Shown: positions 35,724 through 44,897 of the stretch, one piece after another
Position numbering within the stretch: position 1 is the first letter of the stretch
Layout: the number at the start of each line of letters is the position of its first letter
Source of the DNA: Micromonospora lupini
GTDB taxonomy: Bacteria; Actinomycetota; Actinomycetes; Mycobacteriales; Micromonosporaceae
Direction: 5' to 3'
DNA length: 64,000 nucleotides
Assembly (NCBI RefSeq): GCF_026342015.1
Contig: NZ_JAPENL010000002.1
Location: forward strand, 1,741,001-1,805,000
Translations under genes and position numbers: made by a program
The notes under the pieces: generated by a model
What the model was told of the DNA's origin: nothing
Seen by the model: only the letters and a program-made list of their open reading frames with translations
Database searches by the model: none

Positions 35724-36947
35724 TCAGACCGGCTCGGCCGGTCGCCAACGTCGGCGCGCGCCGCGGGGCAGCACGAGGGCGAGCAGCACCACGGCCACCG
35801 ACGTCACGCCGATCACCCCGCCGGTCACCAGAGCACGGTCCCGGGCGGTCGCGCGGCGGGCCTGGCGGGCGAGCACCGCCGGATCCGGCCGGTCGTCGGC
35901 GAGTGCGGCAACCGGCCGCGGGGCTGTCGATCGGCCGCCGCCGGTCTCGGTGACCGCCCGATAGGGGTTCAGCACGCCGGCGCCGTACCCGCCGCCGTGT
36001 CCCGTCCCGGGCGCCGGGTCGACCGTGGCGACGATCCGCTCCACCACCTCGGCGGCTGTCAACTCGGGTCGGTACGCGCGCAGCAACGCCGCGGTGGCGG
36101 CCACGAACGGCGCCGCGTAACTGGTGCCCTCGACCTGCTGGTGACCCTGTGCCGGCGCGGCGACAAGCACCGCGCTGCCCGGGGCGACCAGATCGACGTA
36201 CGAGCCGGTCTGGGAGAAGGCCGCCCGTGCCCCGTCCGCCCCGATCGCTCCCACCCCGAGCACCCCGTCGTACGCGGCCGGGAACGGGCGCGGGTCGCCG
36301 CTGTCGTGCAGGTTGCCCACGGCGGCCACAAGCACCACGTCCCGCTCGACGGCGTACCGCACGGCGGAGTGGACCTCCGGGTCGTCGGCGTACAGCACCA
36401 CGGAGAGGTTCACCACGTCGGCGTCGTGGTCGACCGCCCAGCGGATGGCGCTGGCGAACTCGTCGGCGCTTACCGTGCGCCCCGACTCCCGGCCCTGCAC
36501 CACCTGCTGCTCACTCACGCGTACCGGCAGGATCCGGGCGTCCGGGGCCAAGCCGTGGAAGGCGACACCGGGCCGGGGCGCCGCCGCGATGATGCTCGCC
36601 ACGCCGGTGCCGTGCCCGGCGCAGTCCCGGCCGCCGTCCCCACCCCTGTCGAGCAGGTCGGTGCCGGCCAGCACCCGTCCGGTCAACTGGGGGTGCGCCC
36701 GGTCGACTCCCGAGTCGACCACCGCGACAGTCACCCCGGCGCCGGTGGTCAGCGGCGCGAGCCGCGCGGAGTCGTACCGCTGCTGGGGCCAGGGTGTGGC
36801 CACGACCGGTCGGACGGGCGCCAGTGGGGTCGCGCAGGCCGGGGCCGCCCGGCGCTCGGCGCTGGCGGCGACGGCCGGCCCGGTGGCGGCGGTAAGCAGG
36901 GCAGCCGCCAGACCTGCCAGGACGGGGCGGGCGATCGACCGGGACAT
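35724..36947 (-). CDS. mycP: mycosin, subtilisin-like serine protease of type VII secretion
   Basis: Membrane-anchored S8 protease of 407 aa. Signal peptide (residues 1-28, ending AVAASAE), then catalytic Asp in VAVVDSGVD, His in DCAGHGTGVAS, oxyanion Asn in VAAVGN, and Ser in EGTSYAAPF. A C-terminal transmembrane helix (GGVIGVTSVAVVLLALVL) is followed by a basic tail, the hallmark layout of MycP. ATG at 36947 precedes the signal peptide. The neighbourhood of WXG100 and EccE genes confirms the ESX link, where MycP stabilises the complex and trims substrates. Confidence 0.88.
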   Translation of the reverse strand: MSRSIARPVLAGLAAALLTAATGPAVAASAERRAAPACATPLAPVRPVVATPWPQQRYDSARLAPLTTGAGVTVAVVDSGVDRAHPQLTGRVLAGTDLLDRGGDGGRDCAGHGTGVASIIAAAPRPGVAFHGLAPDARILPVRVSEQQVVQGRESGRTVSADEFASAIRWAVDHDADVVNLSVVLYADDPEVHSAVRYAVERDVVLVAAVGNLHDSGDPRPFPAAYDGVLGVGAIGADGARAAFSQTGSYVDLVAPGSAVLVAAPAQGHQQVEGTSYAAPFVAATAALLRAYRPELTAAEVVERIVATVDPAPGTGHGGGYGAGVLNPYRAVTETGGGRSTAPRPVAALADDRPDPAVLARQARRATARDRALVTGGVIGVTSVAVVLLALVLPRGARRRWRPAEPV

Positions 36948-37099
36948 CGACAGCCTCCGTATCGTGTCGGCTCCGGAACGGGATGTTATCGCCTCGCCGC
37001 CGCCTCGGCGGACCGCCACCGGCCAGCCATTGTGATCTTGATACCACCTTGTAGGTTGTACGCGATACCTGTGGCCTGTTCTCGGAAGGAGAGGTGGCC

Positions 37100-40000
37100 G
37101 TGACCGAATGGGAGCCGGCCACGGAGGCCGAGGTGGCGATGCGGGACGCGCTGCGCGCCAACGACCAGGAGCTCTACTTCCGTCTCCTGTCCCGCACCGA
37201 TCTGTTGTTGCCGGTCTCCACGCCGGCGCCGCCCGGTCAGGCGTCCGCCGGCTGGGGCACCTGGACCACAGGTGGCCGGACACACGTGCTTGCCTTCACC
37301 TCCGCCGCGGCGCTGCGGGCCTGCCTCGGTGAGCATTCCGGCACCAACCGGCGCATTCCGTTCACCGACCTCGCCCTCGGCTGGCCCAATCACGAGTGGT
37401 GGCTCGCGGTCAACCCCGGGTTGCCGGTCGAGGGCTACCTGCCCGCCTGGTTCGTGTCCCAGCTCTCCCGTGGTGACGTCCGGCTGCCGGGCCGCGCCAT
37501 GGGCGCCCGCGCTCGGCTTGAGCGGGCCGAGACGCTGGCCCGGTCGAGAGTGGGTACGACAGGCCGGGACGCCTCACCCACCACCGCGTTCGCTCCGCCT
37601 CCGCCGCCCGCGGCGGACCCGACACCGCCGGGACGGCCCGCGCCGAGGACCGCGGTGCCGCCGGTGGGTACGCCCCCGGCCTCGGGCATTCCGACCCGGT
37701 CGCCAGGCCCCGGTGAGCTGTCGCGCCGGCCCGGCTCGGAGGACCTGCCCGCGGCCGGTCAGCGGCAGCCGACCGCTCCGCCCCGACCGGCCCGCCCCGG
37801 CGTCGGTCCCGTGCCGGGCGCGAGCCGCACCGCCGCATCCCGGTACGTGCCGCTGGCCTCCACCGACCGCACCCAGGTCTCCCCGGCCGACCAGCCGGGT
37901 CCACGCTCGGACCAGCCGGGTCCACGCGCAGGCCGGCCGTCAGCGAGCCGCCCGGCCAGCGACGGCGACGGCCCGGCCGCCGGTGACGGCAGCACCCCGG
38001 GCGGTAGGCGTTCCTTCTTCGAACCCACGACCGGCCGCGCGTCCGGCCCTGTCTCCACCGATGGTCGGTCGGGTGACCGCGCGGTGCCGCCGTCCCGATT
38101 CGGGCGGGGCAGCCAGCCCTTCCCGCGCCGCCGTCCCGCGGACGCGCCGGGCGGCGACAGTGCGGGTCCGGCCTTCCCGATGCCGACGCCGGACGCCACC
38201 CGATCGCTGCGGCCACCGGCCGGTGACCTGGGCGTATCCCGGGTGGTACGAGCGCCCGCGACCGACGACGAGGCCACCCAGCCTCTGCCGCCGCGACGGC
38301 CCAACCCGCTTGCCGAGGAACCCACCCATGCGTTCCGGGTGCCCGGTCCGGCCGGGGGTGAGCCGTCACCGACCCGCGCCGGAGGGCCCGTTTCCTCGGC
38401 GGACGAGACCCAGGCGATCCCGCGTGGCCGGCTCGGTGACCGGCGGCGCTTCGAGCCGGTGGAGGAGTTGCCGCCGTCGGTCGCGGAACCGGTCTCCGGC
38501 CCACCCGCCCCGCGTCGCGGCTTCACGCCCATCGTCATCGAGGGCACCATCATCGAGTCCCGGGATCTCCTCGACCCGAGCGAGGCCGGCCCTCCGTTCG
38601 ACGCGCCACGGCGACCCGGCCCGACCACAGTCGCCCCGCCGACGTTCGGCCCGGCTGCTGCCGCCCCGCCGACGTTCGGCCCGGCTGCTGCCGCCCCGCC
38701 GACGTTCGGCCCGGCCACAGTCGCCCCGCCGGCGTTCGGTCCGGCTGCCGCCCCGCCGACGTTCGGCCCGGCCGAGCCCGACGCCACTGTTCGCGGCCCT
38801 TCGACGCTTGAACCGTCGACGCCCGGGCCCTCGGTCTCCGAGCCCTCCGTTCCGAGCCCGGATCTGTTCGCCACGCCCACGTCGCTCCACCCCGCGTCGT
38901 CCGGCGCCGGCCTGTTCGAACCGGTGGACGTCGGCGCGGGCCTGCGCGACGACACGGACACCGGCGGGGGCCTGCGCGAGTCGGCGGGCACCGCCGCGGG
39001 ACTGTTCGGCCCGGCGGAGGGCGGTCCGGGCGGTGGTGACCCGCTGCGCACCGACATCGGTCGCGGCGTGAGCGAGGCTGACCGGGAATCCGAGGCGGAT
39101 CTCCCCGACACCGGCGTCACAGGTGGACGCGCGGCAGCGGACGGCAGGCCCGCACTTGTCGACGAGCCAGCCCCGGTGCAGTTCGAGCCGGCCAACACGG
39201 TCGAGGAGGACCTGCTCGGCGCCGCTGGCGCCGGCAGTACGGACACGTTCCTGTCCACCCTCCTGCTGGCCCGGGTCCTGCTCCCCGCTTCGGCGGATTC
39301 GGTGCGCGGCAGCCGTCCCGGCGATCCGGGCTTCGTCTGGCGCACCGCGCAGCTCGACGGCGAGACGTACGTGGTGGTCTACACGTCACCGGAACGCCAA
39401 GCCGACCACGTCGAGGGTGACGTCGACACGGTCCGGGTGAAGTTCGCCCAGCTGATCCGGCGCTGGCCCGACGAGGACTGGTCGTTCGCCGTCAACCCGG
39501 GCACGCCTGTCGGCGCGAAGCTGCCGGGTGACCAGATCGTCGCGTTGGCGAACTGGGCCGCCGAGGTGGGGCTCGGCGACGACCTGGAGGTCGACCCGCA
39601 GGAGCCGGCGGTCGAGGTGGAACCCGCGGCCCGCACCCGGTACGCCCCGGCGGCGGTCGATCCGGCCCGACCGACAGTGATGCAGAAGGCGATAGCGCCA
39701 AGTCAGCTCGCGTACTACCTGGAGCGGGGATACGACCGCGTCTCCGGTTTCGTGCACCGGGCCGGCGAGTTGGCACACCTGACCACGCCGGCCGAGCTGC
39801 ACGACGCGCTGGGTCTCAGCTACCCAGGTTCGCCGTTCGTGCGGGACGCTGAGGAGATCTACGTGCTGCGCTGGCCGGCGCACCGCCCCAGCCTCTACCG
39901 GATCCCGTACGGCGGCCAGAACGAGCCGGCGATGCGGGCCATGGAGGGCTGGGTCATCGAGCGCGCGCCGTTTCGGGGCAACGGCTTCGCCCCGGGTGAG

Positions 40001-40150
40001 AGCAGTGACGTGGTGGCGGAGTTCAAGGTGGACAGCGCCCGCCTCCCGCACGGCGCGCAGCTCTGGCGCATCGGCGGGGACGGCACCGAGCGGGTGGTCG
40101 CGGTGCTCGACACCGACGCGGTGGTCTGGCGACGGGTCGGGGAGGCGTGA
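37100..40150 (+). CDS. long SseB-domain protein with repetitive central region
   Basis: Protein of about 1016 aa. Residues 5-135 resemble an SseB N-terminal domain (LLPVSTPAPPG, then HVLAFTSAAALRACLG and PNHEWWLAVNPGLPVEGYL). A Pro/Arg/Gly-rich disordered region (about 140-710) with 10-residue PPTFGPAAAA repeats follows, then a second SseB-like domain (about 715-825; TYVVVYTSPERQADHV, WSFAVNPGTPVGAKLP), and a C-terminal domain (about 850-1016) of unknown function (AYYLERGYDRVSGFVHRA). GTG at 37100 sits 6 nt after AGGAGAGG; GTG at 37094 is less likely. It adjoins the type VII genes and overlaps the next gene. Function is unknown. Confidence 0.75.
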   Translation: MTEWEPATEAEVAMRDALRANDQELYFRLLSRTDLLLPVSTPAPPGQASAGWGTWTTGGRTHVLAFTSAAALRACLGEHSGTNRRIPFTDLALGWPNHEWWLAVNPGLPVEGYLPAWFVSQLSRGDVRLPGRAMGARARLERAETLARSRVGTTGRDASPTTAFAPPPPPAADPTPPGRPAPRTAVPPVGTPPASGIPTRSPGPGELSRRPGSEDLPAAGQRQPTAPPRPARPGVGPVPGASRTAASRYVPLASTDRTQVSPADQPGPRSDQPGPRAGRPSASRPASDGDGPAAGDGSTPGGRRSFFEPTTGRASGPVSTDGRSGDRAVPPSRFGRGSQPFPRRRPADAPGGDSAGPAFPMPTPDATRSLRPPAGDLGVSRVVRAPATDDEATQPLPPRRPNPLAEEPTHAFRVPGPAGGEPSPTRAGGPVSSADETQAIPRGRLGDRRRFEPVEELPPSVAEPVSGPPAPRRGFTPIVIEGTIIESRDLLDPSEAGPPFDAPRRPGPTTVAPPTFGPAAAAPPTFGPAAAAPPTFGPATVAPPAFGPAAAPPTFGPAEPDATVRGPSTLEPSTPGPSVSEPSVPSPDLFATPTSLHPASSGAGLFEPVDVGAGLRDDTDTGGGLRESAGTAAGLFGPAEGGPGGGDPLRTDIGRGVSEADRESEADLPDTGVTGGRAAADGRPALVDEPAPVQFEPANTVEEDLLGAAGAGSTDTFLSTLLLARVLLPASADSVRGSRPGDPGFVWRTAQLDGETYVVVYTSPERQADHVEGDVDTVRVKFAQLIRRWPDEDWSFAVNPGTPVGAKLPGDQIVALANWAAEVGLGDDLEVDPQEPAVEVEPAARTRYAPAAVDPARPTVMQKAIAPSQLAYYLERGYDRVSGFVHRAGELAHLTTPAELHDALGLSYPGSPFVRDAEEIYVLRWPAHRPSLYRIPYGGQNEPAMRAMEGWVIERAPFRGNGFAPGESSDVVAEFKVDSARLPHGAQLWRIGGDGTERVVAVLDTDAVVWRRVGEA
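38631..38773 (+). repeat. 30-bp in-frame tandem repeat in SseB-domain gene
   Basis: About five copies of a 30-bp unit beginning GACGTTCGGCCCGG. The copies at 38641-38670 and 38671-38700 are identical; later ones differ by a few bases and one lost 3 bp. It encodes the PPTFGPAAAA-type decapeptide. Copy-number variation between strains is expected. Confidence 0.9.
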
Positions 40151-40512
40151 TGCGCGACGGCTACGTGGCGCGTTGGCAGGGCCGGGAGTACCAGGCGAGC
40201 CCGGACGGCGACGACATCCGGCTCTACCAGCCGGAGCCGGGTGAGGGCTTCGAGGAGGTCCGTCCGGGCCGGCACGTGCGGGTGCTGCCGGCGAGCGAGA
40301 TCGAGGACCTGGCGTACGTGCGGACCACCTGCACGTGGCAGGGGCAGCCGTTCATCGTGCTCGGGAAGCACGACGCCTGGCTGCGCGTGGAGTACACGGG
40401 TGGTCGCTGGCCGGTGGCCGAGGCGATGCGGCTGGAGGTCTTCGACTTCGGCGTCTACCAGGGCTGGGCGCCGGCCGCCGAGGTCACGGACCTGCGGGAG
40501 CAGCGGGTCTGA
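40150..40512 (+). CDS. hypothetical protein, 120 aa, coupled to SseB-domain gene
   Basis: Begins MRDGYVARWQGREYQASPDG and is beta-rich with many aromatic and charged residues (TCTWQGQPFIVLGKHDAWLRV, then GVYQGWAPAAEV). Its ATG shares one base with the TGA of the previous gene (TGATG), so translation is coupled and the products may act together. Related short proteins of unknown function are common beside SseB-domain genes in actinobacteria; I cannot name a family with certainty. Confidence 0.65.
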   Translation: MRDGYVARWQGREYQASPDGDDIRLYQPEPGEGFEEVRPGRHVRVLPASEIEDLAYVRTTCTWQGQPFIVLGKHDAWLRVEYTGGRWPVAEAMRLEVFDFGVYQGWAPAAEVTDLREQRV

Positions 40513-40516
40513 CCGC

Positions 40517-41449
40517 TCAGGACTTGGCCCAGCGCAGGATCTCGCCGAGCACCAGCTCGGGGGCTTCCAGGTGGGGGAAGTGCCCCACCCCGTCGAGCAG
40601 GCGCCACTCGTACGGAGCCACGACGTACCGGCCGGACCCCAGTGCGGTCCGTGGCAGGGCGGCGACGTCCTGTGCGCCGTGCAGTTGCAGAGTCGGGGTG
40701 ACCAGCGGCTTCTGCATGAGGCGGACGAACCGGTAGCCGTGCAGGCGCAGCACCGAGCGGAAGGCCCAGCGGTAGCCCTCAAGCGCGCAGAAGGCGGCCT
40801 GCGGGATGCGCATCGCCTCCCGGCACCGCTCGGCGTACGCCTCGAAGCCCGGGCTGGCCGCCCAGCGCGGCCCGGCCCAGCGGCGCAGGATCTCCTCGAC
40901 GGCGGCCCCGCCGTCCCTCGTGAGCACGTGCTCGTAGCGGGGGAGCTGGAATTTCAGCGCGGGGGTGGAGGCGGCGAACTGCCCGCGCGGGTCGGCGAAG
41001 ATGGCGGCGCGCAGGCGCAGTGGGTGGGGCGCTCCGAGCACCACCAGCCGGCGGACGAGGGCGGGGTGGAACGACGCGACGGTCCAGGCCACCATGCCGC
41101 CGACGCCGCTGCCGACAAGCGTCGCCGACCGTTCACCGAGGGCCCGGATCAGGCCGGCGATGTCGGCGGCGAGGGTGTAGCCGTCGTACCCCCGGGGTGG
41201 TTTGTCGCTGGCGCCGTAACCGCGCAGGTCCACGGCGACCGCGCGGAAGCCGGCGTCGGCGACCGCCGGGAGCATCTGGTGCCAGGCCCACCAGTGTTCG
41301 GGGAAGCCGTGCAGGAAGAGCACCATCGGCCCGGTGCCGGCCTCGACCACGTGGAACCTGGTGCCGTTGGCGCCGACGAAACGGTGCGTCCACGGTCCCT
41401 CGGTGAGGACGCAGGACTCGTCGACGACTCCGCCGCGCTGGTCGGTCAT
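40517..41449 (-). CDS. alpha/beta-hydrolase (epoxide-hydrolase-like) with altered nucleophile elbow
   Basis: 310-aa alpha/beta-hydrolase. Oxyanion-hole motif HGFPEHWWAW and strand-4 region AVDLRGYGASDKPP are those of epoxide hydrolases. In that group the nucleophile elbow is G-H-D-W-G-G, with Asp as nucleophile. Here the aligned segment is VGSGVGGM, so Gly replaces Asp and the only Ser is one position early. The late His is seen in GVGHFPHLEAPE. The protein may be catalytically dead, use the shifted Ser, or have another role. It is convergent with the preceding gene. Confidence 0.8.
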   Translation of the reverse strand: MTDQRGGVVDESCVLTEGPWTHRFVGANGTRFHVVEAGTGPMVLFLHGFPEHWWAWHQMLPAVADAGFRAVAVDLRGYGASDKPPRGYDGYTLAADIAGLIRALGERSATLVGSGVGGMVAWTVASFHPALVRRLVVLGAPHPLRLRAAIFADPRGQFAASTPALKFQLPRYEHVLTRDGGAAVEEILRRWAGPRWAASPGFEAYAERCREAMRIPQAAFCALEGYRWAFRSVLRLHGYRFVRLMQKPLVTPTLQLHGAQDVAALPRTALGSGRYVVAPYEWRLLDGVGHFPHLEAPELVLGEILRWAKS

Positions 41450-41524
41450 GGCAGACAGCCTAGGACCTCGCCGGCGAGCAGCCGTTTCGCCGGCCCGTCG
41501 TGGGGCGGCAGTGCCGGGTTGCGG

Positions 41525-42022
41525 TCAGCCGACCGGGCTGATGTCGACGATGGTGACCGGGGTGCCCGGGCCGCAGTCGGCGGTCGGGTCGGGCGGGCCG
41601 ACGGTCACCCGGACGGTCGTGCCGACGGCGAAGGTGCCCTTGCCGGTGCCGTGCAGCGCGTACTGCCTGCCGTCGTCGGTGACCAGGCCGTAGCAGGGAC
41701 CGTCGCCACCCCGGGTGATCCGTCCGGCCAGCACATTGGCTCTGCGGGCGTCGGTAGGTCTGCGCGGCGGGCCGGTCGGCTGGCGCAGGGTGGGCAGCGG
41801 GATGCGTGAGCGCGCCGGACGGTCGGAGGGGGACGACGACGGGGTCGGATCGGTGGGCCCGGTCGATGCGGCGGGCGGCGGTGCGCTGGGCGAGGGACGG
41901 CCGGAGGGGGTTTGCTCGGCGGACACAGCGTCTCCTTCGTTCCTCGTTCCGGCGCAGCCGGTGAGCGCCAGCAGAACGGCCAGACCGGCACCGGTCAGGG
42001 TGGTGCGGGTTCGCGGTTGCAC
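41525..42022 (-). CDS. putative lipoprotein
   Basis: Secreted protein of 165 aa. A signal peptide ends with a lipobox, LALTGCAG, so Cys is predicted to be lipidated near residue 24. A Ser/Pro/Thr-rich linker (SGRPSPSAPPPAAS) spans about 70 residues, followed by a small domain (RANVLAGRITRGGDGPCYG, then VTVGPPDPTADCG) with two Cys that could form a disulfide. GTG at 42022 was chosen because it directly precedes the signal peptide. Function unknown. Confidence 0.65.
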   Translation of the reverse strand: MQPRTRTTLTGAGLAVLLALTGCAGTRNEGDAVSAEQTPSGRPSPSAPPPAASTGPTDPTPSSSPSDRPARSRIPLPTLRQPTGPPRRPTDARRANVLAGRITRGGDGPCYGLVTDDGRQYALHGTGKGTFAVGTTVRVTVGPPDPTADCGPGTPVTIVDISPVG

Positions 42023-42065
42023 GGGTGATCGGACGCGCTGGGCTGCGTCGGGGTTCCCGGAACGG

Positions 42066-42100
42066 GCGATGCCCGGGCAGGTGACCTGCCCGGGCATCGC
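42066..42100 (-). terminator. 16-bp stem-loop after first M6 protease gene
   Basis: Perfect 16-bp inverted repeat (GCGATGCCCGGGCAGG and complement) with loop TGA, 30 nt downstream of the minus-strand protease stop at 42131. It partly overlaps the upstream region of the lipoprotein gene. Confidence 0.75.
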
Positions 42101-42130
42101 CGTGGTGCGGGGTGTCGCCTGATCCGAGGA

Positions 42131-44581
42131 TCAGAAGAAGCGGACGTTTGTGTAGATGCCGTCCTGCGACAGAACCTTGATCTTCCGGCCGGTCGCCGGG
42201 AGCTTGACGCCGTGGTTCGGCAGCTCCGGGTACCAGTACTGCTGGGTGTCGTCGAACAGGGGCTGCGCAGCCTGACCGCGGATGTAGTTCGGCTGGCTGT
42301 CGACGTGCAGCGTGAACGAGTCGGCCTTCTTCAGGCTGAACGGCGCGTCGTAGACCTGGACGCGGGCCCGCCAGGGGGCGCCGGTCAGGTTGTAGAGCGG
42401 CCGCGGGTGCGCGTCGATGATCAGGTTCCGACCCTCACCCGGGTGCTCGAACGTGTCGTTGTCCGCCCAACGGGTGTTGTGGTAGGAGATCAGCAGACCC
42501 TCCTGGTACGCGTAGTGGTCCACGTAGTCCGGGCGGGTGTTCGCGTAGCCGAAGAAGTACGGGCCGGTCTTGAGGTACTTGTCGTACGAGGTGTACGACC
42601 GGGTGCCGACGATGTAGTAGTTGTCGAACGCCTTGGTGTAGGTGGCCCCGGCGATCTCGAACTTCCCGGCGAAGGTCCAGCCGTTGGCGCCCGTCTCGGC
42701 GCCGTCGGTGAACACGGTCTGACCGTCGGCGGTCACGGTGATCGCGTCACCGTAGAAGCCGCCTCGGGACACGCCGCCGTCGGTCTGGTAGCGCAGCCGG
42801 AACTGCACGACCTTGCCCGCCGCGGAGTTCATCGGGATGTTGACGTCGACCCACTTGCCGGCGCTGGAGCCGTCCAGGGCGAAACGCCCGGGGGAGATCT
42901 CCTTCAACGGCTTGCCGTTGACGGTGCCGGGCAGGGTCGCCCAGGTCTTGCCACCGTCGGCCGACGCCTCGAAGAACAGGTAGTCGAACCCGGTCTCGAT
43001 GTTGTAGCGGCCCTTCATGGTCAGGGCTGCCGACGACTTCCCGGTGAGGTCCAGGGTCCGGGTCATCGTGCTGTTGAGGTCGTCCTCGTTACCGGTGAAG
43101 AACTGCTTGCTGCCCTCGAACGGCGCGCCGTTCGAGAAGGTGTAGTCGCGGTCCGGGAGCACGACCACGGCGCCCTGCGCCTCCGGCGAGTTGTACTCCT
43201 GCGGGCCGAGCTTCACGGTGCGCTTCTCGTTCAGCCCGATCGTGTCGTAGTCGAGCCAGCCGAGCTGGTACTTGTTCCACGCGCCGAGGTCGCCACCGCG
43301 CTCGCCGATGCCGCCGTCGTTGTTGGCACCGAGCCGGCTCTGGGCCATCAGGGTCCAGTGCTCGTTGTTGTTGTCCCCACCATTGACCACGTTGTAGTCG
43401 TCCGGCAGACCGAGGTCGTGGCCGTACTCGTGGTAGAAGACGCTCCGGCCACCGTTCTCCGGCTGGATCGTGTAGTCACCGATCCAGACGCCGGTGTCCC
43501 CGATCTCCGTTCCACCACCGGGGAACGTCGACGGGCCGGTGCTGCCCTGGTCGGACGCGAACGCGTACCAGCGGTGGCTCCAGATGGCGTCCTCACCCTG
43601 GTGCGGGTCACCGTCGGCCTGGTCGCCGCCGGAGTGGACGATCTGGAAGTGGTCGATGTAGCCGTCGGGCTCGTTGAAGTCGCCGTCGCCGTCGTAGTCG
43701 TAACGGTCGTACTGGTCCATCGACTTGACGTCGGCGGCGATCTGCGCGTCGGTGCGACCGGCGGCCTTCTGGTCGAGGACCCACTGGTTGGCGGCGTCGC
43801 GGACGAGGTTCCAGGTGTTGTCGCAGACGTTGCTGTCGCAGACCGCCGGGTCGTTGGCCGGGTTCGTGACGTCGTCGTCGGCGATCGGGTCGTCGGACCG
43901 GCCGTAGCGGGCCTCGTTGTACTTGACCTTGACCCAGTCGGTGACTTCACCCTCGACGCTGTAGCGACCCGAGGACTGGGCCTCGTAGTACTGCTTCAGC
44001 GACTCGTCACCGGGGTTGGTGCCGAAGTAGAGCTGCCGGTAGTGGTCGGCGTTGTAGTCCGGCTGCCAGACGGTGGAGTTGTCCACCGCCCGGTTGGGCG
44101 CCGGGATCTGGTTGTGCAGCGGCCCGTCGAACGTGGTCGGCCCCGCGGTGTCGGGGCTGGTGTTCTTGTCCGGGAAGTCCGGGTGCCGCTCGTTGCCGAA
44201 CTCGGCGAGGATCACGAAGATCTTGTCGGTCCGCTGACGGGAGAGCTCGACGTACTGGTCTTCCGTCTGGGCCGTACCCGCTCCGGTGGTGCGGGCGGCG
44301 GCCCCGTCGGCCTGGGTCTTACCGACCTTGACGACGGTGCTGCCGTTGATCTTCTCTGCCTTGGCCTTGCCCTTGAGGACCTCGTTGAGGCCCTCCTGGC
44401 GCAGCGCTCGCCGCTTCTCCTCCAGCGGGTTCGGCAGGTCGTGGTCGGCAAGGGCGGGCTCGGCGACCGACGGAGCGGCCGTCGGCAACTTCGGCTGCGG
44501 TGCGGCACTGGCGGACGGTCCGAACGCCAGCCCCGTCGCCGTCAGCGAAAGCCCGAGCAGACCCACTGCGACTTTGCGCAC
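42131..44581 (-). CDS. immune inhibitor A-type metalloprotease (M6 family), 816 aa
   Basis: Secreted zinc metalloprotease. Signal peptide at residues 1-28 (VRKVAVGLLGLSLTATGLAF, ending PSASA). The zinc site HEYGHDLGLPDDY (HExxH, about residue 384) lies in the M6 catalytic domain, which also has acidic DYDGDGDFNEPDG calcium-binding-like sequence just before it. The C-terminal half contains beta-rich domains typical of InhA, with FFEASADGGKTWATLPG. GTG at 44581 has GGAGG 6 nt upstream. A second, related protease lies directly upstream, so the pair is a probable duplication. Target proteins are unknown. Confidence 0.87.
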   Translation of the reverse strand: MRKVAVGLLGLSLTATGLAFGPSASAAPQPKLPTAAPSVAEPALADHDLPNPLEEKRRALRQEGLNEVLKGKAKAEKINGSTVVKVGKTQADGAAARTTGAGTAQTEDQYVELSRQRTDKIFVILAEFGNERHPDFPDKNTSPDTAGPTTFDGPLHNQIPAPNRAVDNSTVWQPDYNADHYRQLYFGTNPGDESLKQYYEAQSSGRYSVEGEVTDWVKVKYNEARYGRSDDPIADDDVTNPANDPAVCDSNVCDNTWNLVRDAANQWVLDQKAAGRTDAQIAADVKSMDQYDRYDYDGDGDFNEPDGYIDHFQIVHSGGDQADGDPHQGEDAIWSHRWYAFASDQGSTGPSTFPGGGTEIGDTGVWIGDYTIQPENGGRSVFYHEYGHDLGLPDDYNVVNGGDNNNEHWTLMAQSRLGANNDGGIGERGGDLGAWNKYQLGWLDYDTIGLNEKRTVKLGPQEYNSPEAQGAVVVLPDRDYTFSNGAPFEGSKQFFTGNEDDLNSTMTRTLDLTGKSSAALTMKGRYNIETGFDYLFFEASADGGKTWATLPGTVNGKPLKEISPGRFALDGSSAGKWVDVNIPMNSAAGKVVQFRLRYQTDGGVSRGGFYGDAITVTADGQTVFTDGAETGANGWTFAGKFEIAGATYTKAFDNYYIVGTRSYTSYDKYLKTGPYFFGYANTRPDYVDHYAYQEGLLISYHNTRWADNDTFEHPGEGRNLIIDAHPRPLYNLTGAPWRARVQVYDAPFSLKKADSFTLHVDSQPNYIRGQAAQPLFDDTQQYWYPELPNHGVKLPATGRKIKVLSQDGIYTNVRFF

Positions 44582-44640
44582 GTGGTACCTCCGGTGTGAG
44601 GGAACCGGCCCAGCGGGGGTGAGGGCCGGCGATAGATCGA

Positions 44641-44654
44641 TCCCACTAGTGGGA
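44641..44654. promoter_or_regulatory. perfect palindrome upstream of first M6 protease gene
   Basis: TCCCACTAGTGGGA is a perfect 14-bp palindrome 60 nt before the protease start, in the 316-bp non-coding gap between the two protease genes. It is a candidate operator; no known regulator motif was matched. Confidence 0.4.
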
Positions 44655-44838
44655 CCAATGGTGAACATAGACACTGCTGGGACGGGTGGGAAGATGTGCG
44701 CGTCGATTTGTTGCAAGATTTTGTTGGGAATGCTTTCCACCGTCACACCCCTGCGCTTCATCAGCGCACGAACCAGGCTGCTCTGGGCGTGAGTGTAAAC
44801 AGCGACATATTTCGATCAATAAGATCGGTCGTACGACA

Positions 44839-44872
44839 GTGGGGCCGGCGGCGTTCCCGCCACCGGCCCCAC
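44839..44872 (-). terminator. stem-loop terminator after second M6 protease gene
   Basis: 10-bp inverted repeat (GTGGGGCCGG and complement) with a 14-nt loop, 25 nt downstream of the minus-strand stop at 44898. Confidence 0.7.
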
Positions 44873-44897
44873 CATCAGTTCTTGATCAGTAAAACCG

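Noticed and set aside
38631-38773. 30-bp repeats as possible CRISPR
   Set aside because: Repeats are directly adjacent with no spacers and encode a decapeptide repeat in frame.
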